Positions 52,045-59,629 of a stretch of DNA of 64,000 nt are shown here, in pieces. A model generated the notes under the pieces. That model searched no databases, was not told where the DNA came from, and was given only the letters and a program-made list of their open reading frames with translations. This stretch comes from WHUA01 sp964585785. Its GTDB lineage: Bacteria; Pseudomonadota; Alphaproteobacteria; UBA8366. Each line of letters opens with the position of its first letter. Position 1 is the first letter of the stretch. The DNA lies in NCBI GenBank assembly GCA_964585785.1, contig CAZPFL010000002.1:33101-97100 (forward strand), in the 5' to 3' direction. The translations under genes and the position numbers were made by a program.

Positions 52045-52075
52045 TAACCCCTCTGCTGCCAAGCGTTCGTTCTTA
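52045..52075 (+). promoter_or_regulatory. ECF-sigma promoter, copy 9 (candidate sRNA 2)
   Basis: TAACCCC at 52045-52051, 16-nt spacer, CGTTCTTA at 52068-52075; AAAAATTTTT at 52027-52036. Lies 59 nt past the tctA stop and about 8.6 kb from the ECF gene. Confidence 0.8.
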
Positions 52076-52081
52076 TAGACG

Positions 52082-52225
52082 AGTGCGACAGCGGATCAGA
52101 TCAAGCATCACACACAAACCCTGTAGAGAGATGGATCTTCGATCGCCAAAGCCCTCAGACCTCGACGCTCCCAACCTGACCTTCTCCCTGTCCTATGAAG
52201 CCCCGATTTCGGGGCTTCTTTTTTT
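52082..52225 (+). ncRNA. Candidate small RNA 2 under ECF control (paralogue of 44820-44960)
   Basis: Runs from copy 9 of the ECF promoter to a strong terminator: a 10-bp stem GAAGCCCCGA/TCGGGGCTTC at 52197-52218 followed by seven T. It shares the core AACCCTGTAGAGAGATGGAT and overall length with candidate RNA 1, while intervening sequence differs. The MDLRSP reading frame is not kept in length between the copies. The 52226-52524 stretch after it shows nothing recognisable. Confidence 0.68.
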
Positions 52226-52524
52226 GCGCTGCTTCAATGTTCCGACACGGGATGAGCGTGCGATTCCGTCTCCGGCGATTGTCGGGCGGAAACCGGAATC
52301 GCCCGGACGGCCAATGCAACGTCTAATTTTGAGCCGTGCCCCAAAATCGCGCGGGCGCAGCTTGGGCAAGCGGACACAAAGGTGACGGCGGATGCCTGTT
52401 CCGCAGACCGACACGTCCACGGCCGTCGCCGCGGCAGAGAGGTTTTTTCCCTCCCGGAGCAAGCTCGAGGCGGCGAGACCGATTTTTAGAAGACGGCGCG
52501 GCGAAAAAATTTAGCTGGATCAAG

Positions 52525-52586
52525 TGGCTGGCTTTTCTGGATACAGTTCGAACTGAACGCTTTGAATGTGTGCTCGCGCTGCAGGG
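52525..52586 (+). repeat. 62-nt dispersed repeat, copy 2
   Basis: Second copy of 29814-29875, reading WLAFLDTVRTERFECVLAL in frame. Flanks differ from copy 1. Confidence 0.65.
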
Positions 52587-52764
52587 CCCTTTCGATAGCG
52601 TCGCCTTGTAGGCTGCAGCGCCGATGAAGGTCGTCGGAAGGCATCTTGATCATCACGGATTTCAGAAATTTTGAGATTATCGGGCACTTTGTGCGCGTAT
52701 TTAGGTATTTTCGTAGTGTAGACGGGGCTTCTACGATGGCGCGGCTTGAGAAGGAAGCGTGATC

Positions 52765-53517
52765 ATGATCTATGCACGGAGCGGTGCCGATGCGCTTGCC
52801 GAGCGGTATGACGTCATTTCACCCGGCACGGGACTCCAGCATTGGGGCACCACATTTTTTGGTCCGCGAACCTCGACGAGCCGCGCACCGGGGCCGCAAG
52901 CGACGATGTCCGAGTTGCAGGCGCATGAGGCAATCAAGCCGCATTTCCACGGCGTGACCATGTTCCAGCTCTTCATCGCCGGATCCGGCACTATCGGTAA
53001 CCGCGGGCAGGCGCTCAAACCGCTAATGATCCAGTTCAAGGACCATCACACCGCCTACGGTCCGGTTACGGCGGGGGCGCAGGGCCTCTCCTTCGTCGCG
53101 CTCAGGATGTACACCGGCGATTCAAAGCCGATTTACATCCACAACAAGGACGAGGCGAAAGAGAAGATACGGCCGAGCAAGCGGCGCAACGTGACCTCGG
53201 ACCCGGTCAGCTTCTCGATCGAGCCGGTGCTCCGCGCCCGGAAGGAAGTGGGCTGGCAGACGATGCTCGAAGACGACGACGGCATGTGCGCCAAGGTCGT
53301 CCGGCTCGGCCCCGGCATGGCGGTGAGCGGACCCGACCCCAAGATCGCCGGCGGCTACTACGTGTTCGTCGGCAACGGCAGCATGCTGCACGACGGCCAC
53401 GAATTGCCGATTTGGTCCATGGTCGTGGTCGAGAACTGCGAGCACGCGTTCGAAATTCGCGCCGGCGAAAGCGGTCTCGAGGCGCTTGTCCTGCAATATC
53501 CGAACGAAGACCATTGA
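52765..53517 (+). CDS. Cupin-like protein of unknown function
   Basis: 250 residues from the ATG at 52765, nine bases after AAGGA; a GTG at 52759 is also possible. Beta-rich, with HFHGVTMFQLFIAGSGTIGN and FKDHHTAYGPVTAG as likely cupin strands in the first half (His clusters could bind a metal), and GGYYVFVGNGSMLHDG then SMVVVENCEHAFEIRAGESG in the second half, suggesting two related barrels. No substrate is indicated. Stands alone. Confidence 0.72.
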   Translation: MIYARSGADALAERYDVISPGTGLQHWGTTFFGPRTSTSRAPGPQATMSELQAHEAIKPHFHGVTMFQLFIAGSGTIGNRGQALKPLMIQFKDHHTAYGPVTAGAQGLSFVALRMYTGDSKPIYIHNKDEAKEKIRPSKRRNVTSDPVSFSIEPVLRARKEVGWQTMLEDDDGMCAKVVRLGPGMAVSGPDPKIAGGYYVFVGNGSMLHDGHELPIWSMVVVENCEHAFEIRAGESGLEALVLQYPNEDH

Positions 53518-53857
53518 CGCTTGGCTCGCCTCGCCGGATAGCCGGTCGCTTGTCCTAAATCCGGTCTGATCGGCCGCCATCGATCTTCTTGTCGGCTTGG
53601 GTGTGAAGGTCGCCTTCGGGTCAGAAGCGGACATCGGCGTCCGCAGTCGCGATATCCGCTATCCGGCGTAAAGCGGCCTTCGATATCGCGGGATGAGGCG
53701 TCCGCCTATAGCCAATACCGGACATTGGGCCATTATTTGTTTGCCATTACCCTTCATCGCTCCACCGCTGCGTCCTCGTTCTTCCGCCTGTCGCATTCTG
53801 TCCTGACGGAACGGCTTAGGGTACGCTGGTAGTTCTTTTAGCAGTGGGGATAATGTT
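53518..53857. other. 340-nt gene-free stretch with repeat fragments
   Basis: It contains short segments resembling the 59179/61411 repeat family: CCTTCGGGTCAGAAGCGGAC at about 53610-53632 and an inverted CCGGACATTGGGC near 53725. This is typical of short dispersed intergenic repeats of rhizobial-type genomes. No gene seen; the minus-strand frame MSASDPKATF is the usual spurious translation of these repeats. Confidence 0.55.
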
Positions 53858-54802
53858 ATGGACGTGAGAATAGCGATTTGCCAAAAGCCGCCGGTGCTTC
53901 TCGATTTGAATGCAACAGTCGAACGAGCGCTCCAATCGATCGATGAAGCTGCCGAAGAAGGTGCAAAGCTTATCGTCTTCCCCGAAGCTTACCTCCCTGG
54001 ATACCCAACATGGATATGGCGGCTTCGTCCGGGAGGCGACATGGCATTGGGCAACAAGATCCATGCCGAACTGAGAAGAAACGCGGTTGATATCGGGGCC
54101 GGCGGCCTTGACTCCATCTGCGAAGCCGCTGCGAAACACGGCGCGGTTGTGGTCATGGGGCTTCATGAAATCGATTCCGCGTTCAGCGGAACGACATTGT
54201 TCAATACAGTCATCATTATCGGACCGGATGGCTCGATCCTGAATCGGCACCGCAAATTGATGCCGACAAACCCCGAGCGCATGGTTTGGGGCTTCGGTGA
54301 CGCCAGCGGCCTAAAGGTGGTCGACACGCCGGTTGGCCGGATTGGCTGCCTTATCTGCTGGGAAAGCTATATGCCTTTGGCGCGCAGTGCTCTCTATGCG
54401 CAGAGTATCGATATCTATATAGCGCCGACCTGGGATTGCGGCGAAACCTGGCAAGCCTCGATGAACCACATTGCCCGTGAAGGCGGATGCTGGGTTCTAA
54501 GCGCGGCGACGGCACTGCAGGGAGCGGACATACCCGAAGCGTTTCCTGAGCGCGATCGATTGTTTAAGCAGGACGAATGGGTGAACGCAGGCGATGCGAT
54601 CGTCGTGAAGCCCTTTGGCGGCATCGTCGCCGGGCCGCTTCATCAGGAGAAGGGGACTCTATACGCGACCATCGATCCTGAAGCGGCGCGCAATTCGCGC
54701 AAAGCGCTCGACGTGACAGGTCATTATGGACGCCCGGATCTGTTTCATTTGGAAATCGATCGTCGTCCGATGCCACCCGTGAAGTTCATAGATGAGAGCT
54801 AA
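53858..54802 (+). CDS. Nitrilase-family carbon-nitrogen hydrolase
   Basis: 314 residues. Catalytic triad E43 (VFPEAYLPGYP), K133 (HRKLMPTNPE) and C167 (GCLICWESYMPLAR). The CWESYMPLAR motif and PEAYLPGYPTW agree with true nitrilases (EC 3.5.5) rather than amidases, so it should hydrolyse an organic nitrile to acid and ammonia in the cytoplasm. Base composition is less GC-rich than in the first 50 kb. Isolated gene, with about 180 nt before the next. Confidence 0.93.
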   Translation: MDVRIAICQKPPVLLDLNATVERALQSIDEAAEEGAKLIVFPEAYLPGYPTWIWRLRPGGDMALGNKIHAELRRNAVDIGAGGLDSICEAAAKHGAVVVMGLHEIDSAFSGTTLFNTVIIIGPDGSILNRHRKLMPTNPERMVWGFGDASGLKVVDTPVGRIGCLICWESYMPLARSALYAQSIDIYIAPTWDCGETWQASMNHIAREGGCWVLSAATALQGADIPEAFPERDRLFKQDEWVNAGDAIVVKPFGGIVAGPLHQEKGTLYATIDPEAARNSRKALDVTGHYGRPDLFHLEIDRRPMPPVKFIDES

Positions 54803-54984
54803 TGGTCCGAGGCCAGCAATTCAGTGTGAAGCGCGCGTTGATCAAGCAGACGGCAGTGCCGACTTTTAGCCAACAGCGGTCCTAGCCAGACATCAGAAGG
54901 TGCTCCAATCCGTTGAGGAGGAAGGGCCCTCGGCTGGAAAATAATTCTTACTGAGGCAGGCTGGGTCAAGGCGGCGTCAGCGAG

Positions 54985-55911
54985 ATGAATAGCAGCTGGC
55001 AAACTGAATTCTGGCGAACGGTGGAACAGTGGCTATTCGATCCACTGACCGGAAAGCTTGCACTCGTCCTGCTCGGGCTTGCGCTGATCGTCGGCTTGAT
55101 GAAGCTGCTGCAACGAACGGCGACGCGCTATGTCCGTAATGATGCAACGCGATACAGGGCGCGCAAGGTCGTCAATTTTCTTGGTTACCTGAGTTCAATT
55201 GTCTTCGTTGCCCTCGTCTTTAGCGACAAGTTCGGCGGGTTCACGGTCGCATTCGGCGTCGCTGGCGCCGGTATCGCTTTTGCGCTCCAAGAGGTTATCG
55301 CGAGCGTGGCTGGTTGGATGGCGGTTTCCTTAGGCGGCTTCTACAAGGTTGGGGATCGCGTGCAGCTTGGCGGCATCAAGGGCGATGTCATTGATATCGG
55401 CATCCTGCGCACAACAATGATGCAGATCGGAGAATGGGTAAACGGGGACGCGTATAATGGCCGAACGGTACGCGTCGCTAACAGCTTTGTCTTCAAGGAG
55501 CCCGTCTTCAACTACTCCGCAGAGCTTCCGTTTCTCTGGGACGAAATAAAAATACCGATCAAGTACGGGAGCGATTACCGCTTAGCGCGAAATCTAATAT
55601 CCGGCGTCGCCAAAGAGGTGGTCGGTGATTATGCTCGGTCAGCCGAAAAAGCTTGGGAGCCGATTACGCGTCGTTACCTGATTGAGAAAGCAGCGGTGGA
55701 ACCGATGGTACTCATGCTTGCGAACGAGAATTGGATCGAATTCACCCTCCGCGATGTTGTCGACTACAAAGCACGCCGCACCACTAAGGACCGACTATTC
55801 GTTCGTATCCTCGAGGAAATTAACAAAATTCCGAGCCAAGTCGGCATTGCGGCCTCGACGCTTAACATTGAGAAGCTCGCGCCTCTTGAAGTCCGGATTT
55901 CACGTAAGTGA
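54985..55911 (+). CDS. Small-conductance mechanosensitive channel (MscS) family protein
   Basis: 308 residues with a first membrane helix at about 20-42, a second at about 62-80 and a pore-lining third helix FGVAGAGIAFALQEVIASVAGW. The MscS beta domain follows with FYKVGDRVQLGGIKGDVIDIGILRT and the GRTVRVANSFVFKEPVFNYS loop. Opens under membrane tension or acts as a related channel. Lower GC than its distant neighbours. The 55912-56332 stretch downstream contains only a terminator of the opposite strand. Confidence 0.92.
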   Translation: MNSSWQTEFWRTVEQWLFDPLTGKLALVLLGLALIVGLMKLLQRTATRYVRNDATRYRARKVVNFLGYLSSIVFVALVFSDKFGGFTVAFGVAGAGIAFALQEVIASVAGWMAVSLGGFYKVGDRVQLGGIKGDVIDIGILRTTMMQIGEWVNGDAYNGRTVRVANSFVFKEPVFNYSAELPFLWDEIKIPIKYGSDYRLARNLISGVAKEVVGDYARSAEKAWEPITRRYLIEKAAVEPMVLMLANENWIEFTLRDVVDYKARRTTKDRLFVRILEEINKIPSQVGIAASTLNIEKLAPLEVRISRK

Positions 55912-56182
55912 GCGCAGGATCAGCGACGGCAAACGACGGGCCGGTCTTTTTTGTGCATGACCGAAGGCTACCTTTTCTCACCGCTGCTTCGGGTTAAATC
56001 CCTTAGGAGCCCGAACTTGCTCGAAAGTTCCCCCTGGGACTTTAGCCGCGTCACAAGATTTTCCCCCCGATGGTTGCAGATATGCCTGCCAACATGGCGA
56101 ATGGTTGACGTATCGGGTGTGGGCGGAGTCGAGGCGTCATCATGCATCCGATCAGACTGCGGGTCATTCGGCCCCAAAAGGA

Positions 56183-56204
56183 AAGCCCCGCGCTAGGCGG
56201 GGCA
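56183..56204 (-). terminator. Terminator of the fasciclin gene
   Basis: Minus strand: GCCCCGC-loop-GCGGGGC followed by TTTCCTTTT, 130 nt past the fasciclin stop. Confidence 0.78.
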
Positions 56205-56332
56205 AGGGAAGTGGTGGGAGTTTTAAAATCAGGCTATCCGCTGCTCTTCCACGTCTCTGCAGTTTGCGATGTAGATCGTTTGGACGACCTGCGGTTCTCC
56301 AGAGCCGCGAGCGAATGTGATGCCGTGCGACG

Positions 56333-56830
56333 TCAGTTGCTGGGAGGTAGGATAACGGTGTCGACGACATGAATAATGCCGTTCGAGGCCTCTATGTCCG
56401 TGGTGGTGACCTTGGCGTCATTAATCATGACTGCCCCACCGTCCACGTTGACGGCAACTTTCTTGCCGTTCACCGTTTCCGCCTCAGTCAGCTTCACCAC
56501 ATCAGCGGCCATCACCCGGCCGGGAACGACGTGGTAGGTAAGGATCGACCTCAGCTGATCCTTGTTCTCAGGCTTGAGGAGCGATTCGAGTGTTCCGGCA
56601 GGCAGTTTCTCGAAGGCTTCGTCCGTCGGTGCGAATACGGTGAAAGGCCCAGATCCCTTCAATGTCTGGACAAGATCCGCTGCGCCGAGCGCTTTGGCCA
56701 AGATGGTGAACTGACCTGCGTCCACAGCGGTGTCAACGACGTCCTTCTGCGCGGTGCCTGCGATGGCGGTGCTAACGCTCAGCATTATCATGGTCGCTGC
56801 GGCAATTCCGAGTTTCGCTAGATTTCTCAT
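56333..56830 (-). CDS. Secreted fasciclin-domain protein
   Basis: 165 residues, GGAAAC upstream. Signal peptide to about residue 25 (STAIAG). One fasciclin (FAS1) domain: H1 motif GSGPFTVFAPTDEAFEKLP, the YH motif LTYHVVPGRV, and H2-like NGIIHVVDTVILP. Likely periplasmic or surface adhesion or binding protein. It is divergent from the XRE-cupin regulator, which may control it through the dyad at 56915-56940. Confidence 0.94.
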   Translation of the reverse strand: MRNLAKLGIAAATMIMLSVSTAIAGTAQKDVVDTAVDAGQFTILAKALGAADLVQTLKGSGPFTVFAPTDEAFEKLPAGTLESLLKPENKDQLRSILTYHVVPGRVMAADVVKLTEAETVNGKKVAVNVDGGAVMINDAKVTTTDIEASNGIIHVVDTVILPPSN

Positions 56831-56914
56831 TTCTGTTTCCTTTCGAAAGTTGTGAGTGAGGCCCTGTCCGGCTCGCTGTCTTCAGCCAACCGCGATGGCT
56901 GACTGATCTTTTCA

Positions 56915-56940
56915 TATAGAGAAAATGATTTTTCTGTATA
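56915..56940. promoter_or_regulatory. Inverted repeat between the fasciclin gene and the XRE-cupin regulator, candidate operator
   Basis: TATAGAGAAAA - TGAT - TTTTCTGTATA, arms matching at 10 of 11 positions. AT-rich and centred in the 177-nt divergent intergenic region, which is where an XRE-type regulator's own operator would be expected. Confidence 0.5.
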
Positions 56941-57007
56941 ATCACATTTTCATGAGTTGAACGTGAGTTTTCTGGAGGATAAAATTTCTTCTTGAAGTTT
57001 GATCCTC

Positions 57008-57613
57008 ATGAAAGAAAGGGCACGTCGCGTGATTTCTGAAACGCTAGCCACGGGTCTGGAGCGATACAAAATCGGCGCAAAAATCCGCGCGCTCCGGCTC
57101 AAGAAGAAGCTCGGGTTAGTGCAGCTCGGCAAGCACACGGGCCTATCGCCCGCCCTGCTGTCAAAGATCGAGCGTGGTCAGATGTTCCCGACATTGCCGA
57201 CGCTGCTTCGGATCGCTCTCGTTTTCGGCGTCGGGCTCGAGCAGTTTTTTATGGAGGACCAAGCGAAGCGCCCTTTGGCCGTGATCCGCAAGAAGGACCG
57301 CCTTCGCTTGCCTGACCGACCGGACGACGAGCAACCTTCCTATATGTTCGAGAGTCTCGATTTTCCGGTCACGGATCGCAAGATGGACGCGTTCTATGCC
57401 GACTTTCCCGCCAATTCAAAACCTTCGGAGCCGCACCAACACGATGGCGCGGAGCTTATCTATGTCCTCAAAGGAAAACTTGCTGTCATGATCGACGAGG
57501 AAGATCACGTTCTTCACGACGGCGATGCGATGTACTTCGATTCGGGTCAGCCGCACAGCTATCGCTGCGAGGGGCGCTCAAGCTGTGCTGCCATCGTCAT
57601 CGTGGCTCCTTAG
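57008..57613 (+). CDS. XRE-family transcriptional regulator with C-terminal cupin domain
   Basis: 201 residues from the ATG at 57008 (a TTG at 56999 is in frame; a GGAGG lies 30 nt upstream, too far to decide). N-terminal helix-turn-helix at about 20-75 (IGAKIRALRLKKKLGLVQLG, GLSPALLSKIERGQMFPTL). C-terminal cupin (about 120-200): EPHQHDGAELIYVLKGKLAV, HDGDAMYFDSGQPHSYRC. This type senses a small ligand and represses nearby genes. Its neighbours are the divergent fasciclin gene and the co-directional tspO. Confidence 0.92.
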   Translation: MKERARRVISETLATGLERYKIGAKIRALRLKKKLGLVQLGKHTGLSPALLSKIERGQMFPTLPTLLRIALVFGVGLEQFFMEDQAKRPLAVIRKKDRLRLPDRPDDEQPSYMFESLDFPVTDRKMDAFYADFPANSKPSEPHQHDGAELIYVLKGKLAVMIDEEDHVLHDGDAMYFDSGQPHSYRCEGRSSCAAIVIVAP

Positions 57614-57663
57614 GGGGCTGTGATGTGGAATGCCCTCGATTGCCGGATAAGACTGGGCCTGTC

Positions 57664-58134
57664 ATGACAAATAAGACTTTTGAGAGTGTTGGCAGCCTTC
57701 TTCTTTTCCAGGCCCTCGTCCTCGGCGGCGGGATCACGATCGGCATTGTGACAGCCCCCGGCGATTGGTATGCGGCGTTGGTCAAGCCGCCGTACAACCC
57801 GCCAAACTGGATTTTCGCGCCGGTGTGGACAACGCTCTATATCTTGATCGCCGTCGCTGGCTGGCGAATCTGGAAGAGCGGCCAGGATAGCTGGTCAATG
57901 AAGATATGGTGGGCGCAACTCGTTATGAACTTCATCTGGTCGCCGATATTCTTTTTGGCTCACCGGATAGATTTCGCACTGGGAGTGATCATATTGCTCT
58001 TGGTTACGATCATCGGCTTCATCATCGTGAGTTGGCGACAGGACAGAATGACTTCAATCCTTTTCTGGCCCTACGCTGTATGGGTTGGCTTTGCATCCGT
58101 CCTGAACGGTGTGCTGCTGCACTTAAACGGCTGA
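57664..58134 (+). CDS. TspO/MBR family membrane protein
   Basis: 156 residues from the ATG at 57664; a GTG at 57625 is in frame. Five membrane helices with the TspO signature WYAALVKPPYNPPNWIFAPVWTTLY, the WAQLVMNFIWSPIFF helix and PYAVWVGFASVLNGVLLHLN at the end. TspO binds porphyrins and affects tetrapyrrole balance and stress responses in alphaproteobacteria. 50 nt behind the XRE-cupin gene. Confidence 0.94.
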   Translation: MTNKTFESVGSLLLFQALVLGGGITIGIVTAPGDWYAALVKPPYNPPNWIFAPVWTTLYILIAVAGWRIWKSGQDSWSMKIWWAQLVMNFIWSPIFFLAHRIDFALGVIILLLVTIIGFIIVSWRQDRMTSILFWPYAVWVGFASVLNGVLLHLNG

Positions 58135-58187
58135 TCCGGCTCTTAAAGCAGACCGCGCAAGGGTACACTTAAAATGAGCGGCCCACT

Positions 58188-58766
58188 CTAAGATTTCCGG
58201 GACGTTTCGTCAGTTGACTTATCCGATTTCGTCTCGGTCTTATCGTGAGCGGATCCACGTGCTGCGTCGGCGACCTCTTTGATACGCTGGATGGTCGTGC
58301 CTCCGAGCTCTCGAATATTCGACATGGTCGATTGCGTATGCTCGACGACGAGATCGGTGGCCTTTGAAGTCGAGGACTGTAGCTGATTGAGGAGCTGGCC
58401 GGCTCGTTTGCGAAAATCATCCGTGATCTGATCAATGTCGCCGAGTGGCAATAATGATGACTTTTCTTCCAGCCGGTGCTCTATACCATCGAGCTTTCGG
58501 GATATATCGGCGACTGCTGCAAGAAGATCAGGCGGCAGCGTAAGTAGCGGTGAACCACCCTTCAAGGTCTCGGTTGCCGCCGCATGCAGCGTTTTGTCTA
58601 CCCACGCGCCAATGGACAGTCCTTCCTTGTGTGCCGCTTTCTGAACAGCAGTGCGTGTTTTCGGCGATACGCCAGTTAACGTCCATCGCGTGTAGGATGA
58701 ACCACGAAGCGCCGGAACGTTGGGTTTAGTCTTCTTACGTGATTTGTGCGGGGTATTCTTTGCCAT
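58188..58766 (-). CDS. Hypothetical protein with ribbon-helix-helix-like N-terminus and coiled coil
   Basis: 192 residues. Basic N-terminus, then YTRWTLTGVSPKTRTAVQKA with AHKEGLSIGAWVDKTL, a pattern like plasmid-type Arc/RHH DNA-binding domains. The middle is helical (LLAAVADISRKLDGIEHRLEE) and the end is a polar coiled-coil/phasin-like tail with Lys/Asp/Ser-rich last 25 residues. No named family. Could be a small DNA-binding or granule-associated protein. Converges with tspO. Confidence 0.68.
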   Translation of the reverse strand: MAKNTPHKSRKKTKPNVPALRGSSYTRWTLTGVSPKTRTAVQKAAHKEGLSIGAWVDKTLHAAATETLKGGSPLLTLPPDLLAAVADISRKLDGIEHRLEEKSSLLPLGDIDQITDDFRKRAGQLLNQLQSSTSKATDLVVEHTQSTMSNIRELGGTTIQRIKEVADAARGSAHDKTETKSDKSTDETSRKS

Positions 58767-59178
58767 GATCTTCCTCCAAATTTATCGATCTATTGTAAAC
58801 AATTAAGGCAATTGGCTTCCGTCAATCTGCATTGCTTCTCATATCGGAGTAGTATTCTTCCTGCTCACGTTTTGTCTGCTGTACGACGGCTCGCTCATGT
58901 TTCTGGTCGCCGCCGGGGGTGTCCGCAAATTCGGACCGTCATTTGTGGGCGAATTTTAAATCCACTGAAATTGTTGTTCAATCTGCCCCAACTATGGCTC
59001 CACGTTCGGTTGTGGTAACCGCGTGCACCGTGCCGACCCGTTGCAGTGATTTATGTCAATGCGGTCCCGACGCCGTAATCTGCCCCACTGCCAATGCAAT
59101 TTGGGGGGCGCTGTGCCTCCAGACGAACCATTGATATGGGGCATGTCAGGCATTTGACGAGGGACGATTAGCCTCTAG
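58767..59178. other. About 410 nt with nothing recognised
   Basis: Less GC-rich sequence with no convincing frame, RNA gene or hairpin. It borders the 121-nt repeat. Confidence 0.5.
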
Positions 59179-59299
59179 CCCAATGTCCGCAATGGGTCGT
59201 TAGCGGACGTCGCCTTCGGAATGAACAATGCCCACTATTGGGAGCAAGGCGGACGTCGATCCGGTAGGGCGGAACGTCCGCTCATAGCCAGTGGCGGAC
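59179..59299 (+). repeat. 121-nt direct repeat, copy A
   Basis: Begins CCCAATGTCCG and ends GGCGGAC. It matches 61411-61531 in the same orientation over 121 nt with about 15 differences by eye, sharing CCTTCGGAATGAACAATGCC. It lies upstream of the TIR fragment. Confidence 0.85.
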
Positions 59300-59446
59300 A
59301 TCTTTCGCAGCCTGCATGACCGCGCGACGCGAACAGCGGTTGGCATTCTCCGCGAGCCGTGGACGACAAATATTTTGGGAATCGCGTTTGGTGGGCCTAA
59401 CCTCAAGGTCGGAGCGCTCAACGGGAAGGTCGAACCGAACTTGCGT

Positions 59447-59545
59447 GAGATTTTCATCAGCTATGCAAGTGAGGACCGACAACGGATCAGACTGTTAACC
59501 GGTACCGTCGAGGCGTGCGGCTGGTCGGTGTTTTGTGATCGGTGA
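59447..59545 (+). pseudogene. TIR-domain fragment
   Basis: The frame ending at 59545 reads EIFISYASEDRQRI then GWSVFCDR, the first strand, helix and second strand of a TIR domain (family form DVFISYASEDR...GWSVFWDR). It stops right there, about 35 residues in, and the next bases are transposase-derived. A full TIR protein needs another 100 residues at least, so this is a remnant of a TIR-effector or signalling gene broken by insertion or deletion. Confidence 0.75.
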
Positions 59546-59621
59546 TGCGGCTAAGCGCGTCGGCGAGCCAGGCTTGCGAGTCGAGGTCGTTGAGCTTGGC
59601 AGTCTCGATGAGGGTATAAAG
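59530..59621 (-). mobile_element. IS66-family transposase C-terminal fragment
   Basis: On the minus strand the bases translate to LYTLIETAKLNDLDSQAWLA with DALSRITDHK, which matches the short C-terminal domain of IS66 transposases (the KLN...D.Q.WL.DVL.RI.DH pattern). The rest of the element is absent. It abuts the TIR fragment on one side and the monooxygenase start on the other. Confidence 0.72.
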
Positions 59622-59629
59622 GACCTACC

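Noticed and set aside
53122..53634. Minus-strand frame MSASDPKATF
   Set aside because: Known type of spurious translation of dispersed rhizobial-type repeats and antisense to the cupin-like gene.
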